From Methylobacterium sp. PvR107 (GTDB lineage: Bacteria > Pseudomonadota > Alphaproteobacteria > Rhizobiales > Beijerinckiaceae), in assembly GCF_017833295.1 (NCBI RefSeq), contig NZ_JAFIBW010000001.1, positions 2,232,001 to 2,296,000 on the forward strand: DNA of 64,000 nucleotides, written 5' to 3'. Numbering within the stretch: the first letter of the stretch is position 1; every line of letters starts with the position of its first letter. The notes below the pieces were generated by a model, which was not told where the DNA came from, did no database searches, and saw nothing but the letters and a program-made list of their open reading frames with translations. Of the stretch, positions 17,028-25,746 are shown piece after piece. Made by a program: the position numbers and the translations under genes.

Positions 17028-18295
17028 CGGCACCGTCCCTGATGGAGCGAGCCGTGGCGGCCGGCCTAGTGCTGGCGCTGGCCGGGCTCTTCAGCGGGCT
17101 TACGGCCAACACGCCGCTGGGCAGCCTGAAGCCGTTCGACATCCTGATCATGTCGATCACGGTGCCCTGCCTCGCGAGCAAGAGCCTGGCGCACTTCAAG
17201 ATCAGCACGGGCCTGCTCCTGATGATCGTCTTCTATCTTGTCTGCACGGTGCCGAGCTGCCTGGAGAACGACTTCCTCTACGGCCTGCGTCGGGCGATCC
17301 AGGTCATGATCCTCGTGTCGTTCGGCGTCGTGCTGCTGAATGTGAACCCCGCCGCTCTCACGCGCCGGCACTACGTCTTTGCCCTCGCAATCATGGCCTG
17401 CATCGTCGCGGTCAACGTCGCGTGGCACGTGGCGAACGGCTATCTGACCGATTGGAAGCGGCTCGGGGACCCGAAGTCGCTGTTCATCTTCCTGCCGGCC
17501 TGCGTCGGCGTCGGGATCGTGCTCAAGGTCCTGCCGCGCAACGCGCTCACGGCCGCGATCTGGGCGCTCCTGTGCGTGCTCATCCTGATGTCGGGAGAGC
17601 GCAAGGCGCTTCCGGCCTTCTTCCTGATCAGTCTGGCCGTCTACCTCGACCTGAACAGCCTGCGCGGCTTCGCGCTGGCGGTCTGCGCCGGCCTCGTCGT
17701 CGTCATCGCCGGCGATGTCCTGCTCGACGGCTACGTCTTCCGCCGCATCGACAGCATCTTCGCGGGTTCGGATGCGCGCAATGATCCGCTGTACATTCTC
17801 CAGGGCGGTATCCCCGCTTCCTTGAGCGATGCCCAGCGGAAGCTCGGCATCCAGGTCGCGACCCAGCTGTTCAACGACAATCCGATCTTCGGCTCGGGGA
17901 TGGAATCGACCGCGAACTACGCCCGGAGCCATTTCGCGAACTATCCGAAGTTTCTGACCGGCGTCGCGCATAATGAATTCTGGAGAGTACTTGCCGAGCA
18001 CGGCATCTTCGGCATGACCTTCATGCTGATACCGATGCTGAGAACACTCTACCTGACGACGATGGACAGCATCACCCTGTACCGCGCGAACGGGCAGACC
18101 GCTTACCCGCGTTGCATGCTCATCATCCTGATCCCGATCGCGGCCTACATGTGGTCCGAAGGATCGGGCGTCGAGATGTTCGCGCTGGTCATGCTCGTCG
18201 CGCTCCTGCCCGACCTCATGCCGGGGATCGCCGCGCGGGCTCAGGCGCGCACCCGGCCGAAACCCCATCGCGCGCTCGTCGCCGTGCCCGCTTGA
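17024..18295 (+). CDS. O-antigen ligase/Wzy-like polysaccharide polymerase
   Basis: A 423-residue membrane protein with about eleven hydrophobic segments and a large periplasmic loop (about 240-320). That loop ends with HNEFWRVLAEHGIFG (from H316), the signature shared by Wzy polymerases and O-antigen ligases. It would join lipid-linked repeat units in the periplasm. The GTG start overlaps the preceding TGA (GTGA). In this operon, between the outer-membrane export gene and UDP-glucose dehydrogenase, a polymerase role (like ExoQ) is more likely than lipid A ligation. Confidence 0.85.
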   Translation: MTAPSLMERAVAAGLVLALAGLFSGLTANTPLGSLKPFDILIMSITVPCLASKSLAHFKISTGLLLMIVFYLVCTVPSCLENDFLYGLRRAIQVMILVSFGVVLLNVNPAALTRRHYVFALAIMACIVAVNVAWHVANGYLTDWKRLGDPKSLFIFLPACVGVGIVLKVLPRNALTAAIWALLCVLILMSGERKALPAFFLISLAVYLDLNSLRGFALAVCAGLVVVIAGDVLLDGYVFRRIDSIFAGSDARNDPLYILQGGIPASLSDAQRKLGIQVATQLFNDNPIFGSGMESTANYARSHFANYPKFLTGVAHNEFWRVLAEHGIFGMTFMLIPMLRTLYLTTMDSITLYRANGQTAYPRCMLIILIPIAAYMWSEGSGVEMFALVMLVALLPDLMPGIAARAQARTRPKPHRALVAVPA

Positions 18296-18359
18296 GCGGA
18301 TCGAGCCACCGCAGCGCCTCACCCGTCACCCCGACTCGGTTTCAACCAAGGAGATCCAG

Positions 18360-19691
18360 ATGAAGATCACGATCGTCGGCTCAGGCTATGTCGGGCTCGT
18401 CTCCGGGGCGTGCTTCGCGGATTTCGGTCACAGCGTCGTCTGCGTCGACAAGGACGCCGACAAGATCGCCGCGCTCAAGGCCGGCCGCATGCCGATCTAC
18501 GAGCCGGGCCTCGACGCGCTGGTCGCCGAGAACGTGCGGCAGGAGCGGCTGATCTTCACCACCGACCTGGCGGCCGCGGCCTCCGATGCCGATGCGGTGT
18601 TCATCGCGGTGGGCACGCCGTCGCGCCGCGGCGACGGCTTCGCCGACCTGAGCTTCGTCCACGCGGTCGCCCGGGAAATCGCCCCGGCGCTGCGCGGCTA
18701 TACGGTGGTCTGCACCAAGTCGACGGTGCCGGTGGGCACGGGCGACGAGGTCGAGCGGATCATCCGGGAGGCCAACCCGGCCGCGGAGGTCTCGGTGGCG
18801 TCGAACCCCGAATTCCTGCGCGAGGGCGCGGCGATCGCCGACTTCAAGCGGCCCGACCGGATCGTGGTCGGCACCCAGGATGCCCGCGCCGAGGCGGTGA
18901 TGCGCGAGGTCTACCGGCCGCTCTACCTCAATCAGGCGCCGATCCTGGTCACCGACCGGCGCACCGCCGAACTGACCAAGTACGCCGCCAACGCGTTCCT
19001 GGCCGCCAAGATCACCTTCATCAACGAGGTCGCCGACCTGTGCGAGGCGGTCGGGGCCGACGTCCAGCAGGTCGCCCGCGGCATCGGCCTGGACAAGCGC
19101 ATCGGCGCCAAGTTCCTGCATGCCGGGCCGGGCTATGGCGGCTCGTGCTTTCCCAAGGACACGCTGGCGCTGGTCAAGACCGCCCAGGATGCCGGCACGC
19201 CGCTGCGGCTGGTCGAGACCGTGGTGGCGGTCAACGACCAGCGCAAGCGCGCCATGGCCCGCAAGGTGATCAAGGCCTGCGGCGGCTCGGTGCGGGGCAA
19301 GACGGTGGCGCTGCTCGGGCTGACGTTCAAGCCCGACACCGACGACATGCGCGACGCGCCCTCGCTGGCGATCGTGGCCGGGCTGCAGGATGCCGGCGCG
19401 CGGATCGTGGCCTACGATCCGGAGGGCATGGCGCAGGCCCGCGCGCTGATGCCGGAGGTGACCTATGCCGAGGATGCCTATGCCTGCGCTGAGGGCGCCG
19501 ACGCCCTGGTCATCGTCACCGAGTGGAACGCCTTCCGGGCCCTGGATCTCGGTCGCCTCGCCCGGATCATGAACACGCCGGTCATGGTCGATCTGCGCAA
19601 CATCTACCGTTCGCAGGATGTCCGCGCGAAGGGCTTTTCCTACCGGGGCATCGGGACCGATCCCGGCACGTCCGAGCCGGACAAGGCGTAG
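18360..19691 (+). CDS. ugd: UDP-glucose 6-dehydrogenase
   Basis: Oxidises UDP-glucose to UDP-glucuronate with two NAD+, supplying a glycan precursor. The 443-residue protein is of normal length. It has the dinucleotide motif GSGYVG (7-12), K207 and N211 in ELTKYAANAF, and catalytic Cys263 in GPGYGGSCFPKD. It follows the polymerase gene by 64 bases with an AAGGAGATC ribosome site and closes the exopolysaccharide operon. Its presence suggests that the polymer contains glucuronic acid or a sugar derived from it. Confidence 0.96.
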   Translation: MKITIVGSGYVGLVSGACFADFGHSVVCVDKDADKIAALKAGRMPIYEPGLDALVAENVRQERLIFTTDLAAAASDADAVFIAVGTPSRRGDGFADLSFVHAVAREIAPALRGYTVVCTKSTVPVGTGDEVERIIREANPAAEVSVASNPEFLREGAAIADFKRPDRIVVGTQDARAEAVMREVYRPLYLNQAPILVTDRRTAELTKYAANAFLAAKITFINEVADLCEAVGADVQQVARGIGLDKRIGAKFLHAGPGYGGSCFPKDTLALVKTAQDAGTPLRLVETVVAVNDQRKRAMARKVIKACGGSVRGKTVALLGLTFKPDTDDMRDAPSLAIVAGLQDAGARIVAYDPEGMAQARALMPEVTYAEDAYACAEGADALVIVTEWNAFRALDLGRLARIMNTPVMVDLRNIYRSQDVRAKGFSYRGIGTDPGTSEPDKA

Positions 19692-19695
19692 GCTG

Positions 19696-19995
19696 GTGTC
19701 GGAGCCCGCCGCGCCATACGCCGAGGGGCGGACCGCCCGGGTGCAACGCCGCGCGCGGTGTGCCGGATGGCGCGAGGCCCCTCGCTCCCCGCCGACCGGC
19801 GCGGACCTGCGGGGCGGGGTGGCCGGCTGGCTGTTCCTCATCGGCTGCGCGCTCATCCTGATCGGAATGGCGCTGGCCCGTTGGGACGTGCGGCCAGGAC
19901 TCGAGAGCGTTCGGCCTCTTCGCGACAATCAAGCGCCGGGTCTGCTGGGCCGGGTCGCGTCCTGGCCTCCGCCTCTCGAGCGACGGCCCGGTTGA
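19696..19995 (+). CDS. Possible small single-pass membrane protein
   Basis: A 99-residue open frame beginning at GTG 19696, four bases after ugd stops. It has an Arg-rich first part, one clear membrane segment (about residues 42-61, GWLFLIGCALILIGMALA), and a Pro/Arg-rich tail. Third codon positions are GC-rich in the middle, as in genuine genes here. No ribosome site stands out and I do not recognise a family, so it may be a chance frame at the end of the operon. Confidence 0.35.
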   Translation: MSEPAAPYAEGRTARVQRRARCAGWREAPRSPPTGADLRGGVAGWLFLIGCALILIGMALARWDVRPGLESVRPLRDNQAPGLLGRVASWPPPLERRPG

Positions 19996-20069
19996 CGTGC
20001 CGGACCATCTCGGCTGCCTTGCGGGCCGGCGGCCGAGACGCTAGGGATCTGAACCCCTCGCTGGGGTGT

Positions 20070-20146
<77 letters not shown>

Positions 20147-20171
20147 TTTATTCAGGAGCATGTCGCGTCAG

Positions 20172-20483
20172 ATGCCGAGCGCCCGGATCTTCCGTCCATC
20201 TCGGGATGCCACGCAGTCGGGCCTCGCCCGGACCAAGCAGTGGATCCTGGAGTTCGATCGGACCAGCCCGCGCGAGATCGATCCGCTCATGGGTTGGAAC
20301 GGGTCCTCCGACATGATGCAGCAGGTGCGGCTGGAATTCGACACCGAGGACGAGGCCGTGGCCTACGCGAAGCGCGAGGGCGTCGCCTACCGGGTCGAGC
20401 AGCCGGCAAAGCCGGCCCTGCGCAAGGGCCTGTCCTACTCCGACAATTTCAAATTCAACCGTACCGCGCCCTGGACTCACTGA
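20172..20483 (+). CDS. Complex I accessory subunit (NDUFS4-type, ETC complex I subunit)
   Basis: A 103-residue homologue of the mitochondrial NDUFS4 (18 kDa) subunit, found in alphaproteobacterial NADH:ubiquinone oxidoreductase. The family core is visible: ARIFRP near the start, TKQWILEFD, PLMGWNGSSDM, V-L-F-D-T-E-D-E-A-AYA, and the C-terminal YSDNFKFNR. ATG 20172 gives the usual family N-terminus. ATG 20160 is possible, but AGGAG sits only one base before it, against 13 bases for 20172. It follows the tRNA closely and is far from the main nuo operon, which is normal for this gene. Confidence 0.9.
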   Translation: MPSARIFRPSRDATQSGLARTKQWILEFDRTSPREIDPLMGWNGSSDMMQQVRLEFDTEDEAVAYAKREGVAYRVEQPAKPALRKGLSYSDNFKFNRTAPWTH

Positions 20484-20487
20484 CGCG

Positions 20488-20946
20488 TCAGGCGCCCCGG
20501 CGCGCCTGCCACGCGGCATAGGGCGCTGCGCCGGCCGGCCGGATCTGGCTCAGCTGCATCGGCTGCGTCTCGAGCGGCTGGCATAATTCGGCGTAGATCG
20601 CGGCGCTGCCGGCGCCGTATTGTTCGGCCTCTTCGGCCGAGAAGGCGAAATAGCCCTGCTTGAAGCCCGCGAGCCGCATGGCGGCATGGCACATCGGGCA
20701 TGGGCGGCCGCTCGCGTACATCACGCAATCGGACAGGTCGCGACGGCCCAGGATCTGGCTCGCCTCGCGCAACGCCACCATCTCGGCATGGGCACTCGGG
20801 TCGTTGGTCGCGTGCACATTGTTGGCCGCGCGCACGAGCACGGCGCCGTCGCGGACGATCACCGCCCCGTAGGGTGAGCCGCCGGCCGCGACATTCGCCT
20901 CGGCAAGCGCCACCGCCTCGCGGATATAAGCCTCGTGCATGGACAT
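20488..20946 (-). CDS. Nucleoside deaminase (CMP/dCMP or guanine deaminase family)
   Basis: A 152-residue zinc hydrolase. The catalytic zinc site is complete: H53-A-E55 and C83-P-M-C86 (RPCPMC). The short C-terminal extension and the SPYGAVIV segment recall guanine deaminase or tRNA-adenosine deaminase relatives; the exact substrate is not readable. ATG 20946 follows a strong GGAGGAG at 9 bases. It ends a few bases from the convergent complex I gene and lies just downstream of the SPL-like gene on the same strand, so those two may be co-transcribed. Confidence 0.85.
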   Translation of the reverse strand: MSMHEAYIREAVALAEANVAAGGSPYGAVIVRDGAVLVRAANNVHATNDPSAHAEMVALREASQILGRRDLSDCVMYASGRPCPMCHAAMRLAGFKQGYFAFSAEEAEQYGAGSAAIYAELCQPLETQPMQLSQIRPAGAAPYAAWQARRGA

Positions 20947-20996
20947 GGATCCGAACTCCTCCGCCGGCGCCCCAACGCCGCGCGCGGCCCCGGAGT

Positions 20997-22064
20997 TCAG
21001 AAGGCGTAGCGCACCGTGCAGTACGGCATGGTCTCGGCGAGCAGGGTCTTGAACCGGGCGAGCCATTGGCCCTTCCAACCGGCCCGGTAGCGCAGGTTCG
21101 TGCCGCCGCCCTCCGAGACCTTCGCCTCCTGGATATCCGGCCGCCAGAGCAGATCCTCGGCACGGGGATGCCAGCCCAGGTTCACGGCGTGCAGATCCGC
21201 GTTGTGGGTCAGCATGATGATCTCGCATTTGAGCTGCGCCTTGGCGGCGTCCGACAGCGTGCCGTCGATCTCGGCGAACAGCGCCCGCCAATCGGCCTCC
21301 CAGCCCTCGTAGAGGATCACGGGCGAGAAATTGGCGTGGACCTCGTAGCCGGCGGCGATGAAGTCATCGATGGCGGAGATCCGTTCCGAAATCGCGGCGG
21401 TGCGTACGTCGACGATCTTGGCGATCTTGGCCGGCATGAGCGAGAAGCGGATCCGAGTCTTGCCTTGCGGATCGTAATCCAGAAGCTCGCGATTCACCGC
21501 CTTGGTGGCGAAGGAAGCTTTCGCGTTCGGCAGGGATCGGAACAGCCCGACCATGCTGCGCACGCCGCTGCTGACGGCCGCGTCCACCGAAAGATCGCCG
21601 TTCTCGCCGATGTCGTAGATCCAGAAGTCCGGATCGATCGCGTCGGGCTCGGACAGGGGTCCCTGTCGCCCGGCATGCCGGGCGATGGCCGCGCAGGCCT
21701 GCTCGACGTTCACGAACAACGAGATCGGGTTCGCGAAGCCCTTGCGGCGCGGCACGTAGCAATACGCGCAGGCCATGGCGCAGCCGTTGGAGGTGGAGGG
21801 CGCGATGAAATGGGCGCTGCGCCCGTTCGGGCGCATCGTCAGGCTCTTCTTCACGCCGAGAACGAGCGTCGAGCGCTTGATCCGGACCCAATCCTCCACG
21901 GACCCGGCATTCCCGTGCAGGTCCGGAATGTTCCAGTGGGACGGCACCGCGATGCGCTCCGCCTCGGGGTAGCGCGCGAGGATCTGCTGCCCGACGGGAA
22001 ACGCCTCGACCGCGGGCTCGTGGTAGATCGTCCGGATGTCGAGAAGATCGCGGGTCAGTGCCAT
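20997..22064 (-). CDS. Spore photoproduct lyase-family radical SAM protein
   Basis: A 355-residue radical SAM protein with the cluster motif C95-AMA-C99-AY-C102 and the SPL-family features TIYHEPAVE near the start and PSTSNGCAMACAYCY. True SPL repairs the UV thymine photoproduct in spore DNA. This organism does not sporulate, so the role is either repair of another lesion or something unrelated. ATG 22064 matches the family N-terminus; the frame remains open to 22127 and ribosome signals are weak for both. It is transcribed towards the deaminase and away from the GGDEF-EAL gene. Confidence 0.85.
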   Translation of the reverse strand: MALTRDLLDIRTIYHEPAVEAFPVGQQILARYPEAERIAVPSHWNIPDLHGNAGSVEDWVRIKRSTLVLGVKKSLTMRPNGRSAHFIAPSTSNGCAMACAYCYVPRRKGFANPISLFVNVEQACAAIARHAGRQGPLSEPDAIDPDFWIYDIGENGDLSVDAAVSSGVRSMVGLFRSLPNAKASFATKAVNRELLDYDPQGKTRIRFSLMPAKIAKIVDVRTAAISERISAIDDFIAAGYEVHANFSPVILYEGWEADWRALFAEIDGTLSDAAKAQLKCEIIMLTHNADLHAVNLGWHPRAEDLLWRPDIQEAKVSEGGGTNLRYRAGWKGQWLARFKTLLAETMPYCTVRYAF

Positions 22065-22257
22065 GGCGGGTCCGGGCGCCTGAAGTGGCGCGCGAATCGA
22101 TATGGTGTTCGGCAGCCGGACTGACATGGCTTGCGGCCTGACGCCTCGATCAACCGCAAGACCGGTTCAGATCAGGGAGATCTCGGCTTCCCGGCCGATC
22201 TTCAACGATATCTTACGATTCCCTGGCAATCCTCACGCGCCTCTCAGTGGACACGCG

Positions 22258-24285
22258 ATGATCGGTCAGGACCAGAAGAGATCCGGTCCGGAGACATCCG
22301 GCCCCGGCGAGGGCGTCGGACCTGCGGGATCGATGCGCGACGCGCTGGTCCGTCGGGACCAGCTCGAAGCCATGCGCGGCAGCGTCCTGACGGCGATCCC
22401 CATCAACATGCTGCTCGGGCTGGCGAGCCTGCTGGTCGCGTTCCGAAGCGATCACGGGTCTGCGGGAGCCCTCTGGTTTGCGGCCTCGACCGGCGTCAAC
22501 CTGCTGCGCATCGCGGTCTGCCGCGCGCCCTGCCTCGGCTTGTCCCTCACGGCCGACATGCCGCCGCGCATGGCCGAGGCGGCCGCGCGCTCGGTCGAGC
22601 GGCACCTGCGCGCCAACGCCGCCGCGGCGTTCCTGTCCGGCTCGGTCTGGGCCTGCCAGCCTTTGCTCTGCGAGGGCTACACCACCCCGCAGGCATTGTT
22701 CTACCTCGGCGTGACCTGCGGCGTCACGGCCGGAGCCGTGACCCACGGGACGGCGTACGCTCGCATCCCGGTCAGCTTCATCCTGCTCCCGCTGCTGTCG
22801 GTGACCGGCTGCCTCATCGTTGCCGGGGACTTCGACCGGACCTGCCTGGCGGCCTGCGTGCTGCTCTATTTCCTCGCCCTGACCCACACCGCCTTCCGCA
22901 GCGAGGCCGGGTTCCGCGAGGCGAGCCGGCTCAAGAACGAGGCCACCGCGCTGGCGCGCTCGCGCGCCGAGGCCCATGCGAGCGCGAGCGCCCTCGTCGA
23001 CGAGATGCGCTGGCGCGCCACGCACGACGACCTGACCGGCCTGCTGAACCGGGCCGGCTTCATCCAGCAGGCGGAAGACCGGCTCGCGGCCGGCGCGCAC
23101 AGCCTGCTGCTGCTCGACCTCGACGGCTTCAAGTTCGTCAACGACGTCTACGGGCACAAAGCCGGCGATCATGTGCTGATCGAGGTCGCCCGCCGGTTGC
23201 GCGCCGCCGCGCCGGAGACCGGTCTCGCCGCCCGCCTCGGCGGCGACGAGTTCGCGGTTCTGTACGACCACACCGTTTCCGGGACGTCCCACGACGTGCT
23301 GGCGGAGCGCCTCATCGCGGCGGTCGGCCTGCCGTTTGCGGGCTTCGATGCGGGCCGGCTCGGGGTCAGCATCGGCATCCATGCCGGACCCGAACCGAGC
23401 CTGACCGAGATGCTGAGCTGCGCCGACGAAGCGCTGTATGCCGCAAAGGCGTCCGGCCCGAGCCAGTTCCGCACCTTCGATGCCGGATTGCGTGACCGCC
23501 TGCAGATGCGCCGCGACCTGGAACGCGATCTCTCCCAGGCGCTGGCCGAGAACGCCCTGGAGGTTTGGTTTCAGCCGATCTACGCCCTGGATGCGCATAC
23601 GCTGGTGGGGTTGGAAGCCCTGGTGCGTTGGCAGCATCCCCGGCTCGGCTGGATCGCGCCGCCGGACCTGATCGCGGCGGCCGCGTCTGTCGGCCTGACC
23701 GAATCGCTGCTCCGCACCATCCTCGAGCAGGTCTGCGCGATGATGCAGATCCTGCGCAGCCGGGGACTCGGCACCGTCCGCGTGGCGATGAACATCTCCC
23801 CGCGGGAGATGGCGCAGGTTCCGGTTGACGAGATCGTCATTGAGCGGCTGAGCCTCCTCGACCTGCCGCCCGCCATGCTGGAGATCGAGATCACCGAGGA
23901 GACCGCGCTCGATATCGGGGCGGTGCAAAGCAAGCTGCAGGCCCTGTCGCGGGCCGGTATCCGGGTGGCCCTGGACGATTTCGGCATCGGCTACTCGTCG
24001 CTCTCATCGCTGCGCCAGCTCCGAGCCGATCGAATCAAGATCGACCGGAGCTTCGTCACCGGGCTTGGGACCTGCGAGGACAAGCACGGGCTGGTTCTCG
24101 CCGTGCTGGGCCTTGGCCGGCTGCTCGGGCTCGAGGTCGTCGCCGAGGGCGTCGAATCCGCCGAGGATCTCCACATCCTGCAGGCGATGGGATGTCCGTT
24201 CCTCCAGGGCTATCACCTCGGCCGACCGATGTCGGTGCGCGCCTTGGAACCCACGCTGCTCGTCGCTCGGACCGAGGCGGCCTGA
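22258..24285 (+). CDS. Membrane GGDEF-EAL protein (diguanylate cyclase/phosphodiesterase)
   Basis: A 675-residue cyclic-di-GMP enzyme. Six membrane segments fill about residues 45-220, then a short coiled linker, a GGDEF domain with intact GGDEF at 328-332, and an EAL domain with intact EAL at 453-455. Later EAL motifs are also present: NISPREM, EITEET, DDFGIGYSSL, KIDRSFV and VAEGVES. Both activities are therefore possible; which dominates cannot be read. No recognised sensor domain other than the membrane part is present. ATG 22258 is chosen from several in-frame starts; the longer one at 22102 overlaps the divergent SPL-like gene. Cyclic-di-GMP commonly controls exopolysaccharide, so a link to the nearby export operon is plausible but unproven. 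Confidence 0.92.
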   Translation: MIGQDQKRSGPETSGPGEGVGPAGSMRDALVRRDQLEAMRGSVLTAIPINMLLGLASLLVAFRSDHGSAGALWFAASTGVNLLRIAVCRAPCLGLSLTADMPPRMAEAAARSVERHLRANAAAAFLSGSVWACQPLLCEGYTTPQALFYLGVTCGVTAGAVTHGTAYARIPVSFILLPLLSVTGCLIVAGDFDRTCLAACVLLYFLALTHTAFRSEAGFREASRLKNEATALARSRAEAHASASALVDEMRWRATHDDLTGLLNRAGFIQQAEDRLAAGAHSLLLLDLDGFKFVNDVYGHKAGDHVLIEVARRLRAAAPETGLAARLGGDEFAVLYDHTVSGTSHDVLAERLIAAVGLPFAGFDAGRLGVSIGIHAGPEPSLTEMLSCADEALYAAKASGPSQFRTFDAGLRDRLQMRRDLERDLSQALAENALEVWFQPIYALDAHTLVGLEALVRWQHPRLGWIAPPDLIAAAASVGLTESLLRTILEQVCAMMQILRSRGLGTVRVAMNISPREMAQVPVDEIVIERLSLLDLPPAMLEIEITEETALDIGAVQSKLQALSRAGIRVALDDFGIGYSSLSSLRQLRADRIKIDRSFVTGLGTCEDKHGLVLAVLGLGRLLGLEVVAEGVESAEDLHILQAMGCPFLQGYHLGRPMSVRALEPTLLVARTEAA

Positions 24286-24572
24286 CCGTTGCCCGGTCGC
24301 GCCGAGGATCATCGGGACCACGCCGCCGCGGGCCAAGATGGCCGCCTTGCCCCTCCATCCGCATCGCGGTGGCGTTGCCATCCGCGCCAGGGAAGTGCGG
24401 CCTGCACACCAGATGTGTTCCTATCGTTGATAGGGCTAATCCCCCACCCGAATATCGAATATGTACCTATAAGCCGCGGGATTCGCTTTTTTCACATTGC
24501 ATTCCATCCGCATGAGAATGCTTAATCAAACCCGACGGTAGTGTGACTGCCGGACTGATTGCAGGACTCGTC

Positions 24573-25379
24573 ATGCGCGCCTTGCGCACACGCCGCGCCC
24601 TTTATTCGCTGATGATTGCAGCAGCCGCCTGTCCTGTCTCCGCACGGGCCGATATGCGCATCGAGGCCGCGAAGATTACCGGTGGGGATCTCTGGATCAT
24701 CGGGTATGCCGACGACCCCGATACAGAGATTACCCTGGACGATAAGTTTCCGCAGCGAACAGACGGCCGCGGCTACTTTGAGTTCCGCGTCGTCTACCAT
24801 CCGGCGACCTGTATCGCGACGCTCCGCACCCCGCGCCAGTCCCGCGATGTCGTCATCGCCGGCTGTGGTCAGATGGGGCCGCAGGCGGCCGGGCTTGTCG
24901 GACCGGCAGGGCCGCGCGGGGAGAGAGGAGAGCCCGGCCAACGAGGCGAACCGGGCACCATGGGACCGCCCGGCCCCCCCGGCGCCGATGGCGCGCGCGG
25001 CGATCCCGGACCGGCCGGCGCTGCCGGAGAGATCGGTCCGGCGGGCCCGGCAGGCCCCCCCGGGTTGGTCGGGGCAGCCGGTCCGGCGGGCCCGACAGGC
25101 GCTCCCGGCCTGGCAGGCACTCCGGGCCCGGCAGGTGAGGTCGGCCCGGCGGGTCCGGCGGGTGCGCCCGGTGCCCGCGGTCCGCAAGGACCTCACGGAC
25201 CACCCGGCCCCCCGGGGCCGCCCGGCAAGATGGGACCGCCCGGGACGCTCGCGAAGCCGAAGGTGCCCGCCACGCCGCCACGGGCGGCGAGACCCCGCCC
25301 AGCGCGCGATTCGGCTCGCCCGAACGACGCCCCCGAGGCCGAACCGGGCGCCGGGGTGCCGGCCGAGGATCGCTATTGA
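24573..25379 (+). CDS. Secreted collagen-like protein with Gly-X-Y repeats
   Basis: A 268-residue exported protein. Residues 1-26 are a signal peptide ending VSARA. A globular domain (27-106) with three Cys precedes about 39 uninterrupted Gly-X-Y triplets (residues 107-223), rich in GPP, GPA and GEP. A Pro/Arg/Ala-rich tail ends the protein. Such stretches form collagen triple helices, so the protein is probably a trimeric surface or periplasmic fibre. ATG 24573 has AGGA 6 bases upstream; GTG 24543 is also in frame. No LPXTG, autotransporter or lipobox signal is seen, so how it reaches the surface is unclear; the TolC gene follows. Upstream DNA is AT-richer than the rest of the region. Confidence 0.88.
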   Translation: MRALRTRRALYSLMIAAAACPVSARADMRIEAAKITGGDLWIIGYADDPDTEITLDDKFPQRTDGRGYFEFRVVYHPATCIATLRTPRQSRDVVIAGCGQMGPQAAGLVGPAGPRGERGEPGQRGEPGTMGPPGPPGADGARGDPGPAGAAGEIGPAGPAGPPGLVGAAGPAGPTGAPGLAGTPGPAGEVGPAGPAGAPGARGPQGPHGPPGPPGPPGKMGPPGTLAKPKVPATPPRAARPRPARDSARPNDAPEAEPGAGVPAEDRY

Positions 25380-25746
25380 GCATGGCGGCGATCCGTCGTG
25401 TGGTGTCGCGCCGGTCCCGGAGCGCGGAGCATCCGGATGCGCGCCAGCCCCGGCCTCCATCGCACGACGCGGCCATTGAAGCCGCGCGCCGCCACCGAAA
25501 AAGCGCTTTCGTAGGGAGGCTCGCCGCCGCAAAAGGGCGGCCCGGCGCCCCGTCTGAGACCTGTCACCTTAATGCCCCAACCGCACACTTTCAGAGGCCA
25601 TCGGGCAGCCGACGCGAGCCAAGACGCTCGATTTGCGTTAAGCGTGACGGTGGGGTGGGCTTAATCGGATCCCAACGGAACGCCATGCCTTGGCTGTTTT
25701 CGTCGCAGACATCCGGATCGGAAGAGGCCGGAAGGGCTTGTTCATC
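25380..25746. other. Intergenic region, no gene seen
   Basis: This 367-base gap between the collagen-like and TolC genes holds no convincing coding sequence or terminator. The overlapping plus-strand open frame has no ribosome site or family features. A promoter for the TolC gene is expected in its right half, but I cannot place one. Confidence 0.4.

Noticed and set aside
20040..20069. Hairpin ACCCCTCGCTGGGGT before the tRNA as a terminator
   Set aside because: Short stem, no T-run, and it abuts the tRNA promoter region; more likely incidental.
24885..25245. Repetitive GC-rich DNA as a possible CRISPR or tandem DNA repeat
   Set aside because: The periodicity is 9 bases and in frame; it encodes Gly-X-Y triplets and has no spacer structure.
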